A stretch of DNA of 64,000 nt, from contig JAHLJT010009436.1 in the NCBI GenBank assembly GCA_031308135.1, forward strand, positions 157,389,976 to 157,453,975, given 5' to 3'. The stretch is from Acheta domesticus (taxonomy: Eukaryota > Arthropoda > Insecta > Orthoptera > Gryllidae). A program made the position numbers and the translations under genes. How positions within the stretch are numbered: position 1 is the first letter of the stretch; each line of letters begins with the position of its first letter. Shown piece after piece: positions 33,984 through 45,279 of this stretch. Under the pieces are notes generated by a model, which was given only the letters and a program-made list of their open reading frames with translations, had not been told where the DNA came from and made no database searches.

Positions 33984-34223
33984 TAGTGCGCCAAGGCAGT
34001 CTCTCCGCACTGCACAGTCTCTTATTACAAATCGCATTTATGTCGGTAGAAACCAGATCACTGAGATATAAGTGAAGGAAACAACACTTTGAGCATCTAG
34101 TATGATTGTGGTGAGTTTGTAACTTACTTTTTACAAGCTGCAGCTCGTTCTACCAACACAATTTCTATTACTAACATTTTCAGCAGCGATGCGCCACAGC
34201 GGAGAGACTTTTCTGGCACGCTG
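33984..34223. mobile_element. 240-bp element with terminal inverted repeats
   Basis: The left end reads AGTGCGCCAAGGCAGTCTCT then CCGC. The right end on the minus strand reads AGCGTGCCAGAAAAGTCTCT then CCGCTGTGGCGC. The shared AGTCTCTCCGC and GCC words make a clear inverted pair. The flanks (AATATATG and TATTACTG) do not form a convincing target duplication, so the superfamily is unknown. No coding capacity. Confidence 0.6.
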
Positions 34224-35550
34224 TATTACTGTTTTGCTCTACTGGCATAGCATTAATTGTTGCTTTACTCATCAATTGACGATATTTAAATCTTATTTTG
34301 TAATTAAACATAACCTTTTTTAAAAATAGACAATTAAAAAAGTTATTTTTTTATTTAACTTTCTATGCCCTAGGATGGACAAATCGAGCAACGCCATTGT
34401 ATTTTGTGTATGAACTTTCGTAGCAAAAATAAATATTTTAACATGAAAATACTCACCGGAGGCGTCATGCTAAGTTATTAAATAAATAAGACAGCGGCAC
34501 AAGTGCAGAGGCACCTCTTACGCTCATGGCAACACATGATACTGATTTGCCGCGTCGAGTCGCGTCTTGTGTTGTCTTTTTTATCGTGAAAAAAGGCAGA
34601 ACTATCAAATGAATTACACAGAAGCAAGGCATGAACCATTAGTTAGCCTACGTCGTCAATTGGACTTTTTTGTTCCTTGATCCAGTAAACGTAATGTTTC
34701 AAAAAGTAAATTTTATATATACAATGAATTGATGGACTCAGATTTTGGAGAAAGGTGTAATAAGGAATCTCATAAAATTCCAGCTCTCCCTGAATCAACA
34801 CCACCTGTCAACCGCCACGAGCCCTTTCCGTTGACTTAACAATACTCCCCACATTATGTTAACCGCCAGGCTGTTTACATCGTGGCGGACACTTCGAAGC
34901 GATCGCAGCGCGAAGAGCCGGCGGCAGAAAGGGCAATTAGGACGGAATCCCAATGAGGCAGACAGCGGGGGAGAACCATTAGGCGAAGGCAGTTGAAAGG
35001 TGTCTCACGGGACGCAAATGGGCGAAGGGTTCTTGATGATCGCGTGTACTGGAAGAGGTTGTCCTGAAAGAACTATTTTTTATAAAGCAGAGGCAGGGCG
35101 TATCGTTAACTTCCTGGAATCCGAATCATAGATGGTTATTAATACAGCAGACTATTTGATTCATAAGGATTTTACAGATAAAAACATTTTATTGCATTTT
35201 TACAATATTTTATGAATAGTTTTAAGAAAGTTATTGGTGGCCTTTGGACCCCCGCATGGATGGGGTCCTCCAAGCAGCAGGTTGCTACATTTGTAAATAA
35301 ATACTGCTCTGCTTACAAGATGTAGCTATTCGTATGCAGGTTCAAAGAAACAAAGTAAAATATTTTCAAAAACCATAATCGTTATTCGACGGTAGTAGTA
35401 ACGCTTTGAAGGTTTGTCACTTCAGTTGGGGGCGGAGTGAGGAATCCATAAGAAACGAGTCGACCCTTTTAGGAATCTGGAGGAGGTTCTCACTGTATTC
35501 CTCCCGTCATTTTAAAGTCAGACCCCCGCTTGAATTGGAATCAGTCGCTT
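34224..35550. other. AT-rich DNA with a GC-richer patch at 34860-35050
   Basis: No gene recognised. The 34860-35050 patch contains GGCAATTAGGAC and CCATTAGGCG, words of homeodomain-site type, but these are too short to support a regulatory call. A weak fold (GGACCCCCGCATGGATGGGGTCC) is at about 35247-35269. Confidence 0.35.
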
Positions 35551-35564
35551 TCCGAAATCGCAGC

Positions 35565-35650
35565 CGCCCTCGTGCGGCAGGGGCTTGCGTCAAAGGGTGT
35601 CGACGCAAGCGGAATTCAGAGCTGTCGGTTCGAATCTCGAGAAATGCGAG
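35565..35650 (+). mobile_element. tRNA-like sequence with B-box and internal stem
   Basis: CTTGCGTC and GACGCAAG (about 35583-35608) form a perfect 8-bp stem, followed about 15 bp later by B-box-like CGGTTCGAATCTCG. It does not fold as a canonical tRNA, so a degraded SINE head is more likely than a tRNA gene. Confidence 0.3.
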
Positions 35651-35779
35651 GAAGTTTTCAGTTGAGTTTGTTGTATAGAAAACATTTCGCAGATGTTTAC
35701 GTTTCATCACTAAACCTTCTCTCCAAATCCCTTGGCCTTAAGAGCATCTATTACGTTACGGAGATCTCGTGCGCCTGAA

Positions 35780-38000
35780 GAACTGGCTCTCCAGTCCGTT
35801 TAAAGCTACATGCACCGAGGACTGACTCGGACAATGATAACTGTACACAACTGATACGAGCCCAAGAAGTACCTCGACATGAGATTCGGAGAGTTCTGTG
35901 GGCACTTCACTGGGTACCGCGAAGCCCTGTTATGCTCCACATGTACCTATAGATGGCAGCCAGGAGGGAGAATATCAAACTGCAAGGATCCCGGCTAGAA
36001 ATAAAAGAGAATACATAAAAATGCATTCTTAAGAACACTCATTTAAAGTATGACAATGAATACGGCCCTTAACTCAATAAATACTGCTGATATTTCACTT
36101 TGAATGCTACGATTTTACAGGTCTATACCGAAGATAGAATTCGGTCCTGGCTATATGTTAAAACGTGCTCGAAAAATGTTTACAAATCGTAAGTAGAAGA
36201 AAGTAAACATAGCAGTTGGTATTCATTTAGAATAGTAAAATGGGTATAATTTTAATTTACATAACGAAAACGATTTTAGAGTACGTTTAACATGTTGATT
36301 AAAATATTTCAAGAGAGCATGGCCTTTTAATCCTCTTCTTTTCAGAGAATATCTCTTGTTAACAAATATTTATTTTGATGTAAAGAAGACTCGCCGAATT
36401 TGTGATTCATTCATTTATATTTTAAAGCCTTGAAATTATGCTGTAAAAATTATTAATTACAATAAAATAAAATTTATTAAATTAATGAAAATTAAATTAT
36501 TTTATATAAATTTATTCGTCACTGGCATTTCTTAGATGTGCCAGATGAATTCTGGATCTTGCAAATAAGCAATGATATTACGAAGTATTACTTCACGGGT
36601 AGATATAGTCCGTTGAGTTAATTGTTAATGTATTTTTTTTATAGGACAATGTGTGAAAATTAATTTGAAGGAAAGATCGTTAGTGGATTGTCCTTTATTT
36701 ATTCCGAAGCATACAAGAATTGCAGTGCTTCATAATGAATAGAGCGTTATTTAAAACAATTCAAAAATCATTTAACCAAGTTCATCTAAAAAAGTAAATC
36801 AGATCGATGAATCTGAAGAAATCTTGGCTGGCGGGACGCTATAAATCTTCGGTAACTCAGTCTGTGAATGCCAATTCTGTGCTATTTGTAGAACAAGCCA
36901 AATCGCTTTCTCTCAATTTCTCACATACCCCAAGTTTTATTGCCAGCTCATTTTGTATTCCGGACGATGATCCTTCCCATTCTCTCATTTCATCTCCTCT
37001 CTCTCCCGACTCCGCCCCCCTTGCACAGGAATTACGAGTTTTACAATTGTCTGATTTACAACGTTCATCCAAACCGTTGTATATTACGATCTGTAGAAAC
37101 GTAAACTACCAGCGCTGCATTTGTACTTGATGTTGCAAGAGGGAAACAACACTTTACCGAAGAGTGAGAAAGGCCATGAAAGTGATGGTCGCGCTTTATA
37201 ATTGCCACAAGTGAATTAAACCTCTTTATTCTGGAGGATCAAACATTATTTTACCTACGACAATTCGATTAGTATCCTCATATGGATGCGAAAGGCTTCA
37301 TTTAGCAATAGTGTTTTAATGGATTTATTATAGCACTAGTTACATAATGACTTCATTATATTCTTTTTCAGAGTTTAAAGAAACCCATTGTTTGAAACAA
37401 ACGATAATCGTAACTATATTTACTAAGATATGACAAGACGTTCATATACAATCACAGAAATAAGAAACACCTTCCTTATATGTCGTCGTATGTAAACATT
37501 TTAGTGATACGTATGTGATAAAACATCATAATGAATGAAAAATCATTTAAATTGTTATTGGTACGAAACGGTTTCAATTAAATACATGAATGAACCTGTA
37601 TTTTTCACAAAATAATAAAACCTTGTTTGTACAATCAACAGCTATCAAATGAGATAAAAACATTTTCGATCCAAATTATTGGAAGTTGTAATACAACAAT
37701 AAAGTATATTAATAGTAATCCTACTTATTGCTCAATATGCCTTATTTACTTAGCGGGATTAGGTGAAGAAATAGTAATGGGCGCGGCCGGTTTTAACCAC
37801 GCGGTGATTAAAGGCATGTGTAGCACAGGTGCAACACGAAATTAAACGACGAAATACAACATGCACGTGTCCCTGATTTAAACAGCATTCAGGAGGACAG
37901 GATTAGGTGGCCATGGCGTGATCTCGCATCCTTTGTTACAGGAGCATCGTCCACCCCTCGAGGGATGGGGCTGGCCCCTCCCCCCACCCCAAGCCAGAAG
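35780..38000. other. AT-rich DNA, nothing recognised
   Basis: About 2.2 kb without a recognisable element. The 107-codon frame at 36807-37130 lacks motifs. Confidence 0.45.
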
Positions 38001-38055
38001 GAAGGCCGGGGCGTCTTTTTGGGGGAGCAGGCGCGAGGAAGAGCCGATTAGCCCC

Positions 38056-38140
38056 GGGCGGGGCGGGGCGGGGGCGGGGCGGGTGCTTTCAGATTGAAAT
38101 TGGGGAAGCTATAAAAAGGGTCCGCGTGAGATTAGAAGCG
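38056..38140 (+). promoter_or_regulatory. Candidate RNA polymerase II promoter (GC boxes plus TATA)
   Basis: A run of overlapping GGGGCGGGGC boxes (38056-38083) is followed 27 bp later by TATAAAAAG (38110-38118). A start site would fall near 38140. A downstream frame at 38143-38346 is only 67 codons and unrecognised, so if this promoter is real, it drives an unseen first exon or a non-coding RNA. The G-rich run could also simply be a GC island. Confidence 0.35.
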
Positions 38141-38349
38141 CATTGTGGCCGCTGGGCGAGTTGGGCCGAGATGGGTCGACAGCCTGGCCACTTTTCTCCC
38201 TGTTCGTCGTGAGGGAGGTGAGCTATGCTAATAATGCGACCGAGAAAGGGGAAATTGAAAACTGGGCTTCTTCAGTATTTCACTTATTCTGGGAAGTTTT
38301 CAATAGAATGTATTGGGCAGTCCGAAAACAAAAGTTTCTGGTATAAAAA

Positions 38350-40300
38350 AGATGAGTCGTGAAATATTATAAGTCCTATAGTACTTCGTACATTTTTTAA
38401 AAATCTGGGTCATGACAACACATCTTACTGTTGTTTTGTTATAATAATTAACATAGAGAATTTGACATCATGCGGCAGATTAGACACTTGTTCTATTTTC
38501 CTACTGTTCATTACGTTCAAGACAAATAGTAGAAAGTGAAGAATTCTGAATAATAACGAAAGCTTTGATAACTGTGTGATAGCAATAGCAACCTAAATGA
38601 ATTGTACGGAAATCCAGAGCGAATATGTGAAGGATTTCTGACGAAATTTTACCTAGGTTGTAATCTAGTTAACAGCTGAATACGTAGTATAGAGAGACAG
38701 GAGTAAAATTTGACCTAGACGCAACGAGGGATTTTTTTTTCAAACGTTGAATATATACTTCAAATATCTTATCTTGGAAAAGAGCATCATTCCTGCAGCC
38801 GAAACTACAAAACGCGAGACACAGTAACATAGGTTCAGCGGGATGTGTGTCACTAACAAGCACAGACGGGATGCAGACTCGGCAAATGAATGAATTCCCA
38901 GGGCAACATAATGCCAGCTGCTGGCCTCATTTGAGTTATATTCAGCATTCCATTCACACAACTCTTCCAAGGTCGGCTGGAGTACGCTGAGACTCGGAGT
39001 CCCGCACTTATGGAAGAAGATTGCTTAACTGCTCGATTCGTACGTATAATAACGCGGGCACGCCGCCACCACTCGCCGCTATAATTGCGAGTGCTAAGGA
39101 TAGCGTGTCTGGCAGGGCACAGCTCGGCAAAGCGTTGGCACCATTTGCGACTCCGGTCGCATGAAACCGTTCGCCTCGTTTCGCAAACAAACAACCCATC
39201 ATTTATGGATTTAAGTGACAGTAGAAGAGTGGTTCATTTCCCCATTTGCAAATCATTCATATACAGAAATAAAATGATAAAACAGTACAAAATTATCGTA
39301 ATATCGCTTCATACAGAACATGAATGATTTTCCAATTGCTACCTTTCTTATGATCCTCCTATAAATTCATTTTCAGCTAATTTTCAATGAATCATTCTTT
39401 TTGCAGGGTGGTACGAGAATTTTAGCCTAAATAAAGATTAAATATGGCGATTGCACGGCTGATTTGAGTTCAATTTTCAGTAGTGGTATTGGTCAGTGGT
39501 ATTGCGCACTGGCGAATTCAAATCCAAGAAAGAGACTGCCATTATAAATTTCAAGCTCACAGTTTTTTACTATTCAGGAAAAATGAATTAGGTATTTTGG
39601 TAAATATGCTACCACGAGTCAGTTGAGTGGGGCACTATGCTCACACCATACTAATTCGTAAAGAACGTTTGTGTATTAGATTAAATATTGATTACAGAAC
39701 AATATTTAATTGATAGGAAGTAAATACGCCAAACTGTTTCACAAAGTACATTCTGTAGCTTATTTTCCTAACCAACACAACATTTTCAGAAGGACTTGAA
39801 ATTCAATTGTAATTCAGCTTATGGGAATTCACTCAGACAATGGACCCTCATGTACTCGTAGTTAGCGGTTCTGCAATCGAACGATATCCTTCAAGGCTTC
39901 AACACATTATAAAGAGTACGTGCGTGAACGCAGCTAAGCAATGGACATCAGGCAACAACCATGCAACACAACTCTTTCAACAAGTAAACAAGGGCCTCCT
40001 GGAAACGTAGGAAACATTTCTACATTCAGAGTTCTCTTTCGAATTGTTTATGATAGTCTCCTTAATTTACAAAACCATCCTTCCACCGAGAAATTTAGCC
40101 TATTAGCCATTATCCTCCAAAACATTGAGGTATTTGTTACAACGTTACCGAAACCACAAAACATGTCACTCGTGGAAGAGGTGACTCGACAGTCGGAGAA
40201 ACACAGCGGAAGTTCATTCAACGTTAGCGTTGTTCTGCTCTCGAGCCAGATACAGGCGACACAACCGCCCATTATGTTGGACCGCGACTAAACGGCGAGC
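38350..40300. other. AT-rich DNA, nothing recognised
   Basis: Several frames of 64 to 116 codons (longest at 39941-40291, plus strand) have no motif or conserved context. I see no repeat shared with the rest of the window. Confidence 0.4.
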
Positions 40301-40309
40301 TGGAAACAG

Positions 40310-40642
40310 GGGCCGCTAATTTACCGAGAGGCCTGCGCGCCGATAACATCAGCGGGGGTCGGGGGACGCGGGCGGAGGGGGTCGAGAGACCCGGGGCACA
40401 CGCGCCCCCACTCCGAAGGGGCTCTTCATATTTACGCGTCGAGGGGAAGAAATGTAGCCATTAGGGCCGCGGAGTGTCGCTCGCGCCGCGCCGCCTCAAA
40501 GGGCGCGCGCTCGTTATTTATTCGGCCGACATCCGTGCCCTGAGGGACTCCAGCGGAGGAGCCCCCCCCCCCTCCCTCTGCCGCTGCCCGTGATGGAGAG
40601 TGCGCGAGGGGAAGAGGGCGGCGGCAGCGACGACGGGCCCTG
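40310..40642. other. CpG-rich island
   Basis: Strongly CpG-rich (CGCGCCGCGCCGCC, GGGCGCGCGCTCG) with a C-run at 40563-40571. It abuts the hAT-like MITE. It contains the GCCATTAGGGCC word. No coding evidence. Confidence 0.5.
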
Positions 40643-40650
40643 CTGGCAAC

Positions 40651-41172
40651 TAGGGATGCGGCATCTTCAAAACATCGATGTTGTTATAAAATTATCGATA
40701 TTTTTAACATCGATATTTCGAAGCCCATGTTTTTTTAACATTGATGTTTAGTGTTCAATGTTTTTATATGATCGTTATTCTTTAAATGAAGAAAAATACA
40801 TAATACAATTCTATAAAAATAATTTACAGACATCCATAAATTGAATATTCTTAGGGCCAAAGTGAGAAAGGGTGAAAAATAAATCAAAAATCGAGTTTCC
40901 GTCAATAAAGAGGCGTATGGATTTTTTGAATTTTGAGATAACTCAGGTTTTTGTTAATTGTGCTGATGATTTTTTTAAACTTTGTTTTGCCAGTTAAATC
41001 TCAATTTAAAATATTAATAAGCGAGACCATTTTCAAATTAAATTCCCCCAGCGTGAACTTCAATGGTTACTAATCGGTGTTTCATAACACAGATGGTTTT
41101 GGGTCGACGTTTATTAACATCGATGTTTTAAATGTTGAATGTCGATGTTTTGCTGGTGATGGCGCATCTCTA
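40651..41172. mobile_element. hAT-like MITE, complete, with 8-bp target duplication
   Basis: A 522-bp element whose ends are TAGGGATGCGGCATC on the left and TAGAGATGCGCCATC on the minus strand at the right. The 8-bp flanks CTGGCAAC (40643-40650) and GTGGCAAC (41173-41180) match at 7 of 8 positions, the duplication length expected for hAT. Subterminal regions carry many ACATCGATGTT-like words in both orientations. The interior is AT-rich without a transposase. The element at 15009-16125 is a homologous, LTR-interrupted copy. Confidence 0.88.
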
Positions 41173-41180
41173 GTGGCAAC

Positions 41181-41640
41181 GTGGCAGCAGAAACGATCTC
41201 TGTGGTGGAGACGATGAGATAGCGGCGGAGGCAATGGTGGCGCGAAGCCCTTTGATAGCAGTGCTGGAGATAGCGGTGAGGCCGAGAAGAGAGGGGTGGC
41301 GGCTGTAACAGCGATAATCCTAATCGCCGAAGCTGTTGGTGAAGCGAAAGGGGCAGGAAGGACCGTGGTTGTGGTGAAGGCAGTGCAGGCGCTAGTGGTA
41401 GCCAGGGTCCTTGGTGGCAGTGCAGAAATTTGGTGGCGGTGAATGCGGGAAGAAGCGCGCCGCGGGGAAAGCGTTAGAGGCGATGCTGATGGTGTTGATG
41501 GTGCGGAAGGAGGAGATTGTATGGATTCGGGTGTGAGGTCGGAGTGTTGCGGTTGGCAGTTGGGATAGTGGCGATGCTGGAGAAGGATAGGGTGGTGGTA
41601 TTTGTTTTCTAATGGCGATGGAGGTGGGAGACGTACGTCG
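41181..41640 (+). repeat. Cryptically simple GTGGYG-rich sequence
   Basis: Plus strand rich in GGTGGC, GATGGTG and GGCGATG words without strict periodicity. A similar style, on the opposite strand, surrounds 16126-16250 and 16420-16500, next to the homologous MITE. Frames through it are Pro/Ser/Thr-rich and not genes. Confidence 0.5.
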
Positions 41641-41699
41641 ACGACTGCGTAACTTAAGTAACAAAACTGTTATTGGCTTATTTACTAATCTCTGTACCA

Positions 41700-42928
41700 T
41701 GCGCTAAATTACTATAAAAATATTTGCAAAGAAATGAGAAAACCCTATAATTTCAGAGTACTCAAATATTTTATTCAGTTCTAATTCATTGGAAATTTAT
41801 AAACTATTTCCTCTTAAAATATAAGACTAACACCACCAACTTCGTTCCTTCAATTATCTCTTCTTAAGTTGAAATCAATCGAATAATTTTCTCATTTTTC
41901 CTCTCGGATGTTTTTTAATGTTGTATTTTAATTCTCTGCCACAAACATGTATATTTAAAAATATTTTAATATTTTTAATCAATCCCACCGTTTCTACTTC
42001 CCTTTTTTCTGATATTCCTTTTTCCAAGTCGCAACTCTCGTTCGAATGTATTCGTATTTATGCTTTGAACATTTGTACGAATTTCTTCAAAAATCCATTT
42101 ACCATTTGAAATCATTTACCATTTTCAATATTCAAGCACTCATTTTCAATAACTGTTTTACACCTTTACAATTCATTTTCGAATTGTCAGGTGACAACAG
42201 TGGAGTGGAGGCAAAATCATGGTATGTTGGAGGTTGTGTTGATGATGGCAGTAGAGGTGAGGCTTTCGCACACGCTTCGGTCTGGGGATGTGTAGGGATT
42301 CCGACGCTCTATGCTGATGGGGGGGGATACAGAGTAGAGGGTAGATAGGAGATACAGATCAGTGGTGGCATTATAGGGATGATGGTAGCAAGGTCGCTGA
42401 GTTGTGTAAAGCGGAGTAAAAAACCATAAGTTGCTGACATCCGGTAGAGGTGTCTGTTTAGGGTTTCTATATTGGCCAAAATGCCAGGATCATGCAATAT
42501 ATTTGCTGAGTGTTTACGATAGATTGCCAACTTTTAAAATATCATTTAAGTTGTATAGTAAGTTTCACTTCATTACATCGTACACTTGTAAAGAAATTTC
42601 AGAATAAGTTAATTTACTTCAAGATCCTAATAAACTAGAACTTCAAGAGATTTTGCCCTTCCCCTCCTTCCACAGTTTTTCAGGAGCCCTTCTGTCCATT
42701 CTTAAATAACAAAACCCTTAATAAATGAAGTTACGTGAAAGAATGGGGATTTACGGTCCATGTTAAGCTGGCTTTCGCGAGTAATAAGTATAATAAATCA
42801 AAGTGAACAACAGTCGGTTGTGAACAAAAGTTTTACATTCAATCAATTAATCTAGCGAGTCGCAGTTTTCTTTTGTTCTGCCTCGAGGTTTGCGAAGCCT
42901 GTCGAGCTAAAAGGTGTATATCCGTCTC
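41700..42928. other. AT-rich DNA with a second GTGG-rich patch (42190-42370)
   Basis: No gene recognised. The patch at 42190-42370 resembles the simple sequence at 41181-41640. Confidence 0.4.
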
Positions 42929-43005
42929 TACACACACATATCCACAACCACACACACGCACGCGCGCACACACGCACGCACACACACACACACACACACA
43001 CACGC
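42929..43005. repeat. (CA)n / (GCAC)n microsatellite
   Basis: ACACACACATATCC, then ACGCACGCGCGCACAC and a long ACAC run to about 43005. The 63-codon frame crossing it is an artefact. Confidence 0.95.
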
Positions 43006-43321
43006 ATTACATGACGATGAGTCATGCATTTGCATTTGTGAGTGATGAAAAGAATAGTATATGAAGAAATATATCGATATGCTGTACGGGCTCATAAACA
43101 AGAATAATGGAGCCAGTTTCCTAAAATATATTTATCTATTTCTTGAATGTTAATTGGTTTGTTTTCAAATAGGTTTTATGAATCAACTTAACTTTTGCTC
43201 ATGTAACTAATCACTCTTTCGAGGAAAAATTAACTACGCTTCAACCGCCTAACCAGCTGCGCCTACGTTTTGCTTTGCCACAGATGTGCTATATAGCGCG
43301 GTTTGTAAGCAATTTGAATAA

Positions 43322-43325
<4 letters not shown>

Positions 43326-43373
<48 letters not shown>
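43326..43373. repeat. (TA)n microsatellite
   Basis: An uninterrupted TA run of about 24 dinucleotides at the 3' end (minus-strand sense) of the retroelement fragment at 43374-43653; it may have grown from that element's tail. Confidence 0.95.
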
Positions 43374-43377
<4 letters not shown>

Positions 43378-43652
43378 TATTTCCTGCTAATGAGCTTTCG
43401 CTCGGTGGCAGGGTTTATACAGATCATACAAAGATACAAATATAACTTAAAAATACATATTAAAGGAAACTACAACTAAGTAAGTAAGAAACATAACACC
43501 CACAAATATTTAGCATCACACGCAGTTCCCTAGACGATTCCTGAAGCAACGCACACTAGGGGGAAAAGTCGCTAGTGCTGCAGTAGGTAGATTGTTGCAG
43601 TCAGTTATTGTCCGGTTTGCAAAATAGTATTTACCTACATCGGTTTTTTTGA

Positions 43653-43653
<1 letters not shown>
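43374..43653 (-). pseudogene. Non-LTR retrotransposon 3' end (C-terminal coding tail plus 3' UTR)
   Basis: On the minus strand the frame ending with the stop at 43516-43518 reads KKTDVGKYYFANRTITDCNN then LPTAALATFPPSVRCFRNRL. This is the conserved 'RT..WN.LP......S...F...L' ending of CR1/L2/Jockey-group reverse transcriptases, with Cys replacing the usual Trp. The 3' UTR follows (about 43374-43515) and ends GCAGGAAATAAATA, merging into a TA microsatellite. On the 5' side a second TA run (43654-43707) cuts into the coding frame as repeated Ile-Tyr, so most of the reverse transcriptase is missing or displaced. Confidence 0.8.

Positions 43654-43707
<54 letters not shown>
43654..43707. repeat. 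(AT)n microsatellite interrupting the retroelement frame
   Basis: About 26 AT dinucleotides. On the minus strand they are read in frame as repeated Tyr-Ile between two stretches of protein-like text, which explains the 112-codon minus frame at 43516-43854. Confidence 0.95.
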
Positions 43708-43709
<2 letters not shown>

Positions 43710-43875
43710 GCCAACAACGATTTTCTACTCCCATCTTCCAACTCTTCCTCAAGGTACTATTTTTATCATAATTTAATATTTTTGTAACGTTCAGAAGGGT
43801 GTTCCCTTTGGCGCAGTATGTGTTGTTATCGTGTGAGAGATGAACATCGTGCATTTAAAATATCCTCAGTTCAAT

Positions 43876-44138
43876 TCAATTATTCCTTATTTTTCGTGGA
43901 GATGGCCAATCATGAGGCCTGCTCTTCCTCCTGACCACGTATTCTATTTGAATTTTGCTCAGAGGCTTGTAGATATTTTGATGCAGTAAATCTGCAAATT
44001 AGGGCAGCCGACTTTACTCCCTCTCTGAAGAAAGAAAGGCATAATGAGGATTTTTTCTCCCTAAAAAATTCTCGTTTCCATCGGGTTTGAACTTGTGTAT
44101 AACAGTCCGATACGCTAACCACTATACCACCAGACGCC
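43876..44138 (-). mobile_element. SINE-1 copy, minus strand
   Basis: Read on the minus strand, the head is CTGGTGGTATAGTGGTTAGC then GTATCGGACTG, the clearest tRNA-like A-box of the family, followed by GTTCAAACCCGATGG (B-box). The body carries GCTCAGAGGCTTG-type text on the plus strand and CCACGAAAAATAAGG near the end. The tail is AATTGAATTGAAC (plus-strand GTTCAATTCAATT), showing that SINE-1 ends in GAATT-type repeats. The middle is shortened. Confidence 0.83.
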
Positions 44139-44380
44139 AAATTGGTTATCATTTGGCGTAACGGCTTACGAGCACTTCAACTGTTAGGGTCATTAGTAGG
44201 GGGAGGATTTTATGCCCTAAAAAATCTTGAAATCTGCTTTCAAAAATATGCGTTATGTCCGTTGTTCTTCTAACGTTTAGTGTGTCCATCTGCCTGTCTC
44301 ACCACCCGTCTGTCGATCCGTCCGTTCTTCCGTCTCTGCATCCCTCTGTCGTGCCCGCCCGCCTGTGTGTCTGCCTGACC
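44139..44380. other. Spacer with CTGTC-rich text
   Basis: Pyrimidine-rich near 44280-44380 (CCGTCTGTCGATCCGTCCG and similar short CCGTC/CTGTC words). No gene recognised. Confidence 0.4.
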
Positions 44381-44389
44381 CTGCGTCTG

Positions 44390-44650
44390 CTCATCCGTGC
44401 GTAACCTGCGAGTGTTCCCATCCCGGGCCCGGAGGCAGGCTCGGCGAGGCCGCGCTGGGCGGCGGGTTAGGGGAGCAGAGGGGATGCGTGGGGCGGGGCG
44501 GCGCAGGTGCGAGGGCTGTCAGCTGCACCTGCAATCACGGCGTCGCGCCGACGCCCCCCCCCCTCCGCCGCGCGCGCGCGCCCCGATGGAATGGCGCTTA
44601 GCACGGCCGCCCAGGGGGGCCCTGACCCCGCCCCCTCCTCACCTCTCAAG
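44390..44650. other. GC/CpG-rich island
   Basis: GGCGGGGCGGCGCAGG, CGCGCGCGCGCCCCG and similar. Frames of 78 to 120 codons on both strands reflect composition. Confidence 0.5.
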
Positions 44651-44738
44651 GGGTGGATCTCTCTTGTTAGAGCTGCCGGGCGCGAAAGCATTTTGTTCCT
44701 TGTTTCCACAGACGATCTCGATGGAGCGACCGGAAGAG

Positions 44739-45275
44739 ATGGCTCAGTGCATTAACTGATGTCACTGCAGTCCCTCTGACTGGGAGGTCCTACGGTTACA
44801 CTCCCGACGGTGGTTGCAAGATTTTAGACACATCAGCTAGATCGAATTCAGTCGCTCTCTGAAGGATACTTCTAGCAACCGGCTGCTCTGATAGTTTTCC
44901 GTGGTTTCTCTCATCAACAGCGGGCGAATACCGGAGCAGTGCCCTAACAAACGGCTCTCGGACCGCGCACAATCTTTCCTTCTTCTTTCTTGTCTTATCC
45001 TCACCCACTACAAACACTGACATTGCACTTCACTGACACACATGCCGGGAGACCGGTCGGGAGCTTAGAGCTTGTCTCGGCCGGGACGATGCCCTGCTCG
45101 TGGGAGATGGTTGGGGAAACCCCGCTAGTCGTCGGTAGGTCGGCGCCGGATCTCGCCATTCAGCGGGGAAAGATCACCGACACCTCCCGACGGAAAACAC
45201 TCACTAAACGTACGTGACTAATGACCTAACTAGTTGACGCGCCTGGAATCACGAACAATCAATCAATCAATCAAT
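44739..45275 (+). mobile_element. SINE-A copy, full length, with (CAAT)n tail
   Basis: The head is GATGGCTCAGTGCATTAACTG, the B-box is mutated (ACGGTTACACTCCC), and the core is TAGTTTTCCGTGGTTTCTC then GGGCGAATACCGGAGCAGTG. The 3' body is very well preserved (CCGGGAGACCGGTCGGGAGC, GTCGGCGCCGGATCTCGCC), and the tail is AATCAATCAATCAATC. This copy best shows the family's tail. Confidence 0.92.
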
Positions 45276-45279
45276 CTGT

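Noticed and set aside
39941..40291. 116-codon plus-strand frame
   Set aside because: No recognisable domain, and no promoter, splice or poly(A) context.
42873..43064. 63-codon frame rich in Thr-His
   Set aside because: Produced by translating a (CA)n microsatellite.
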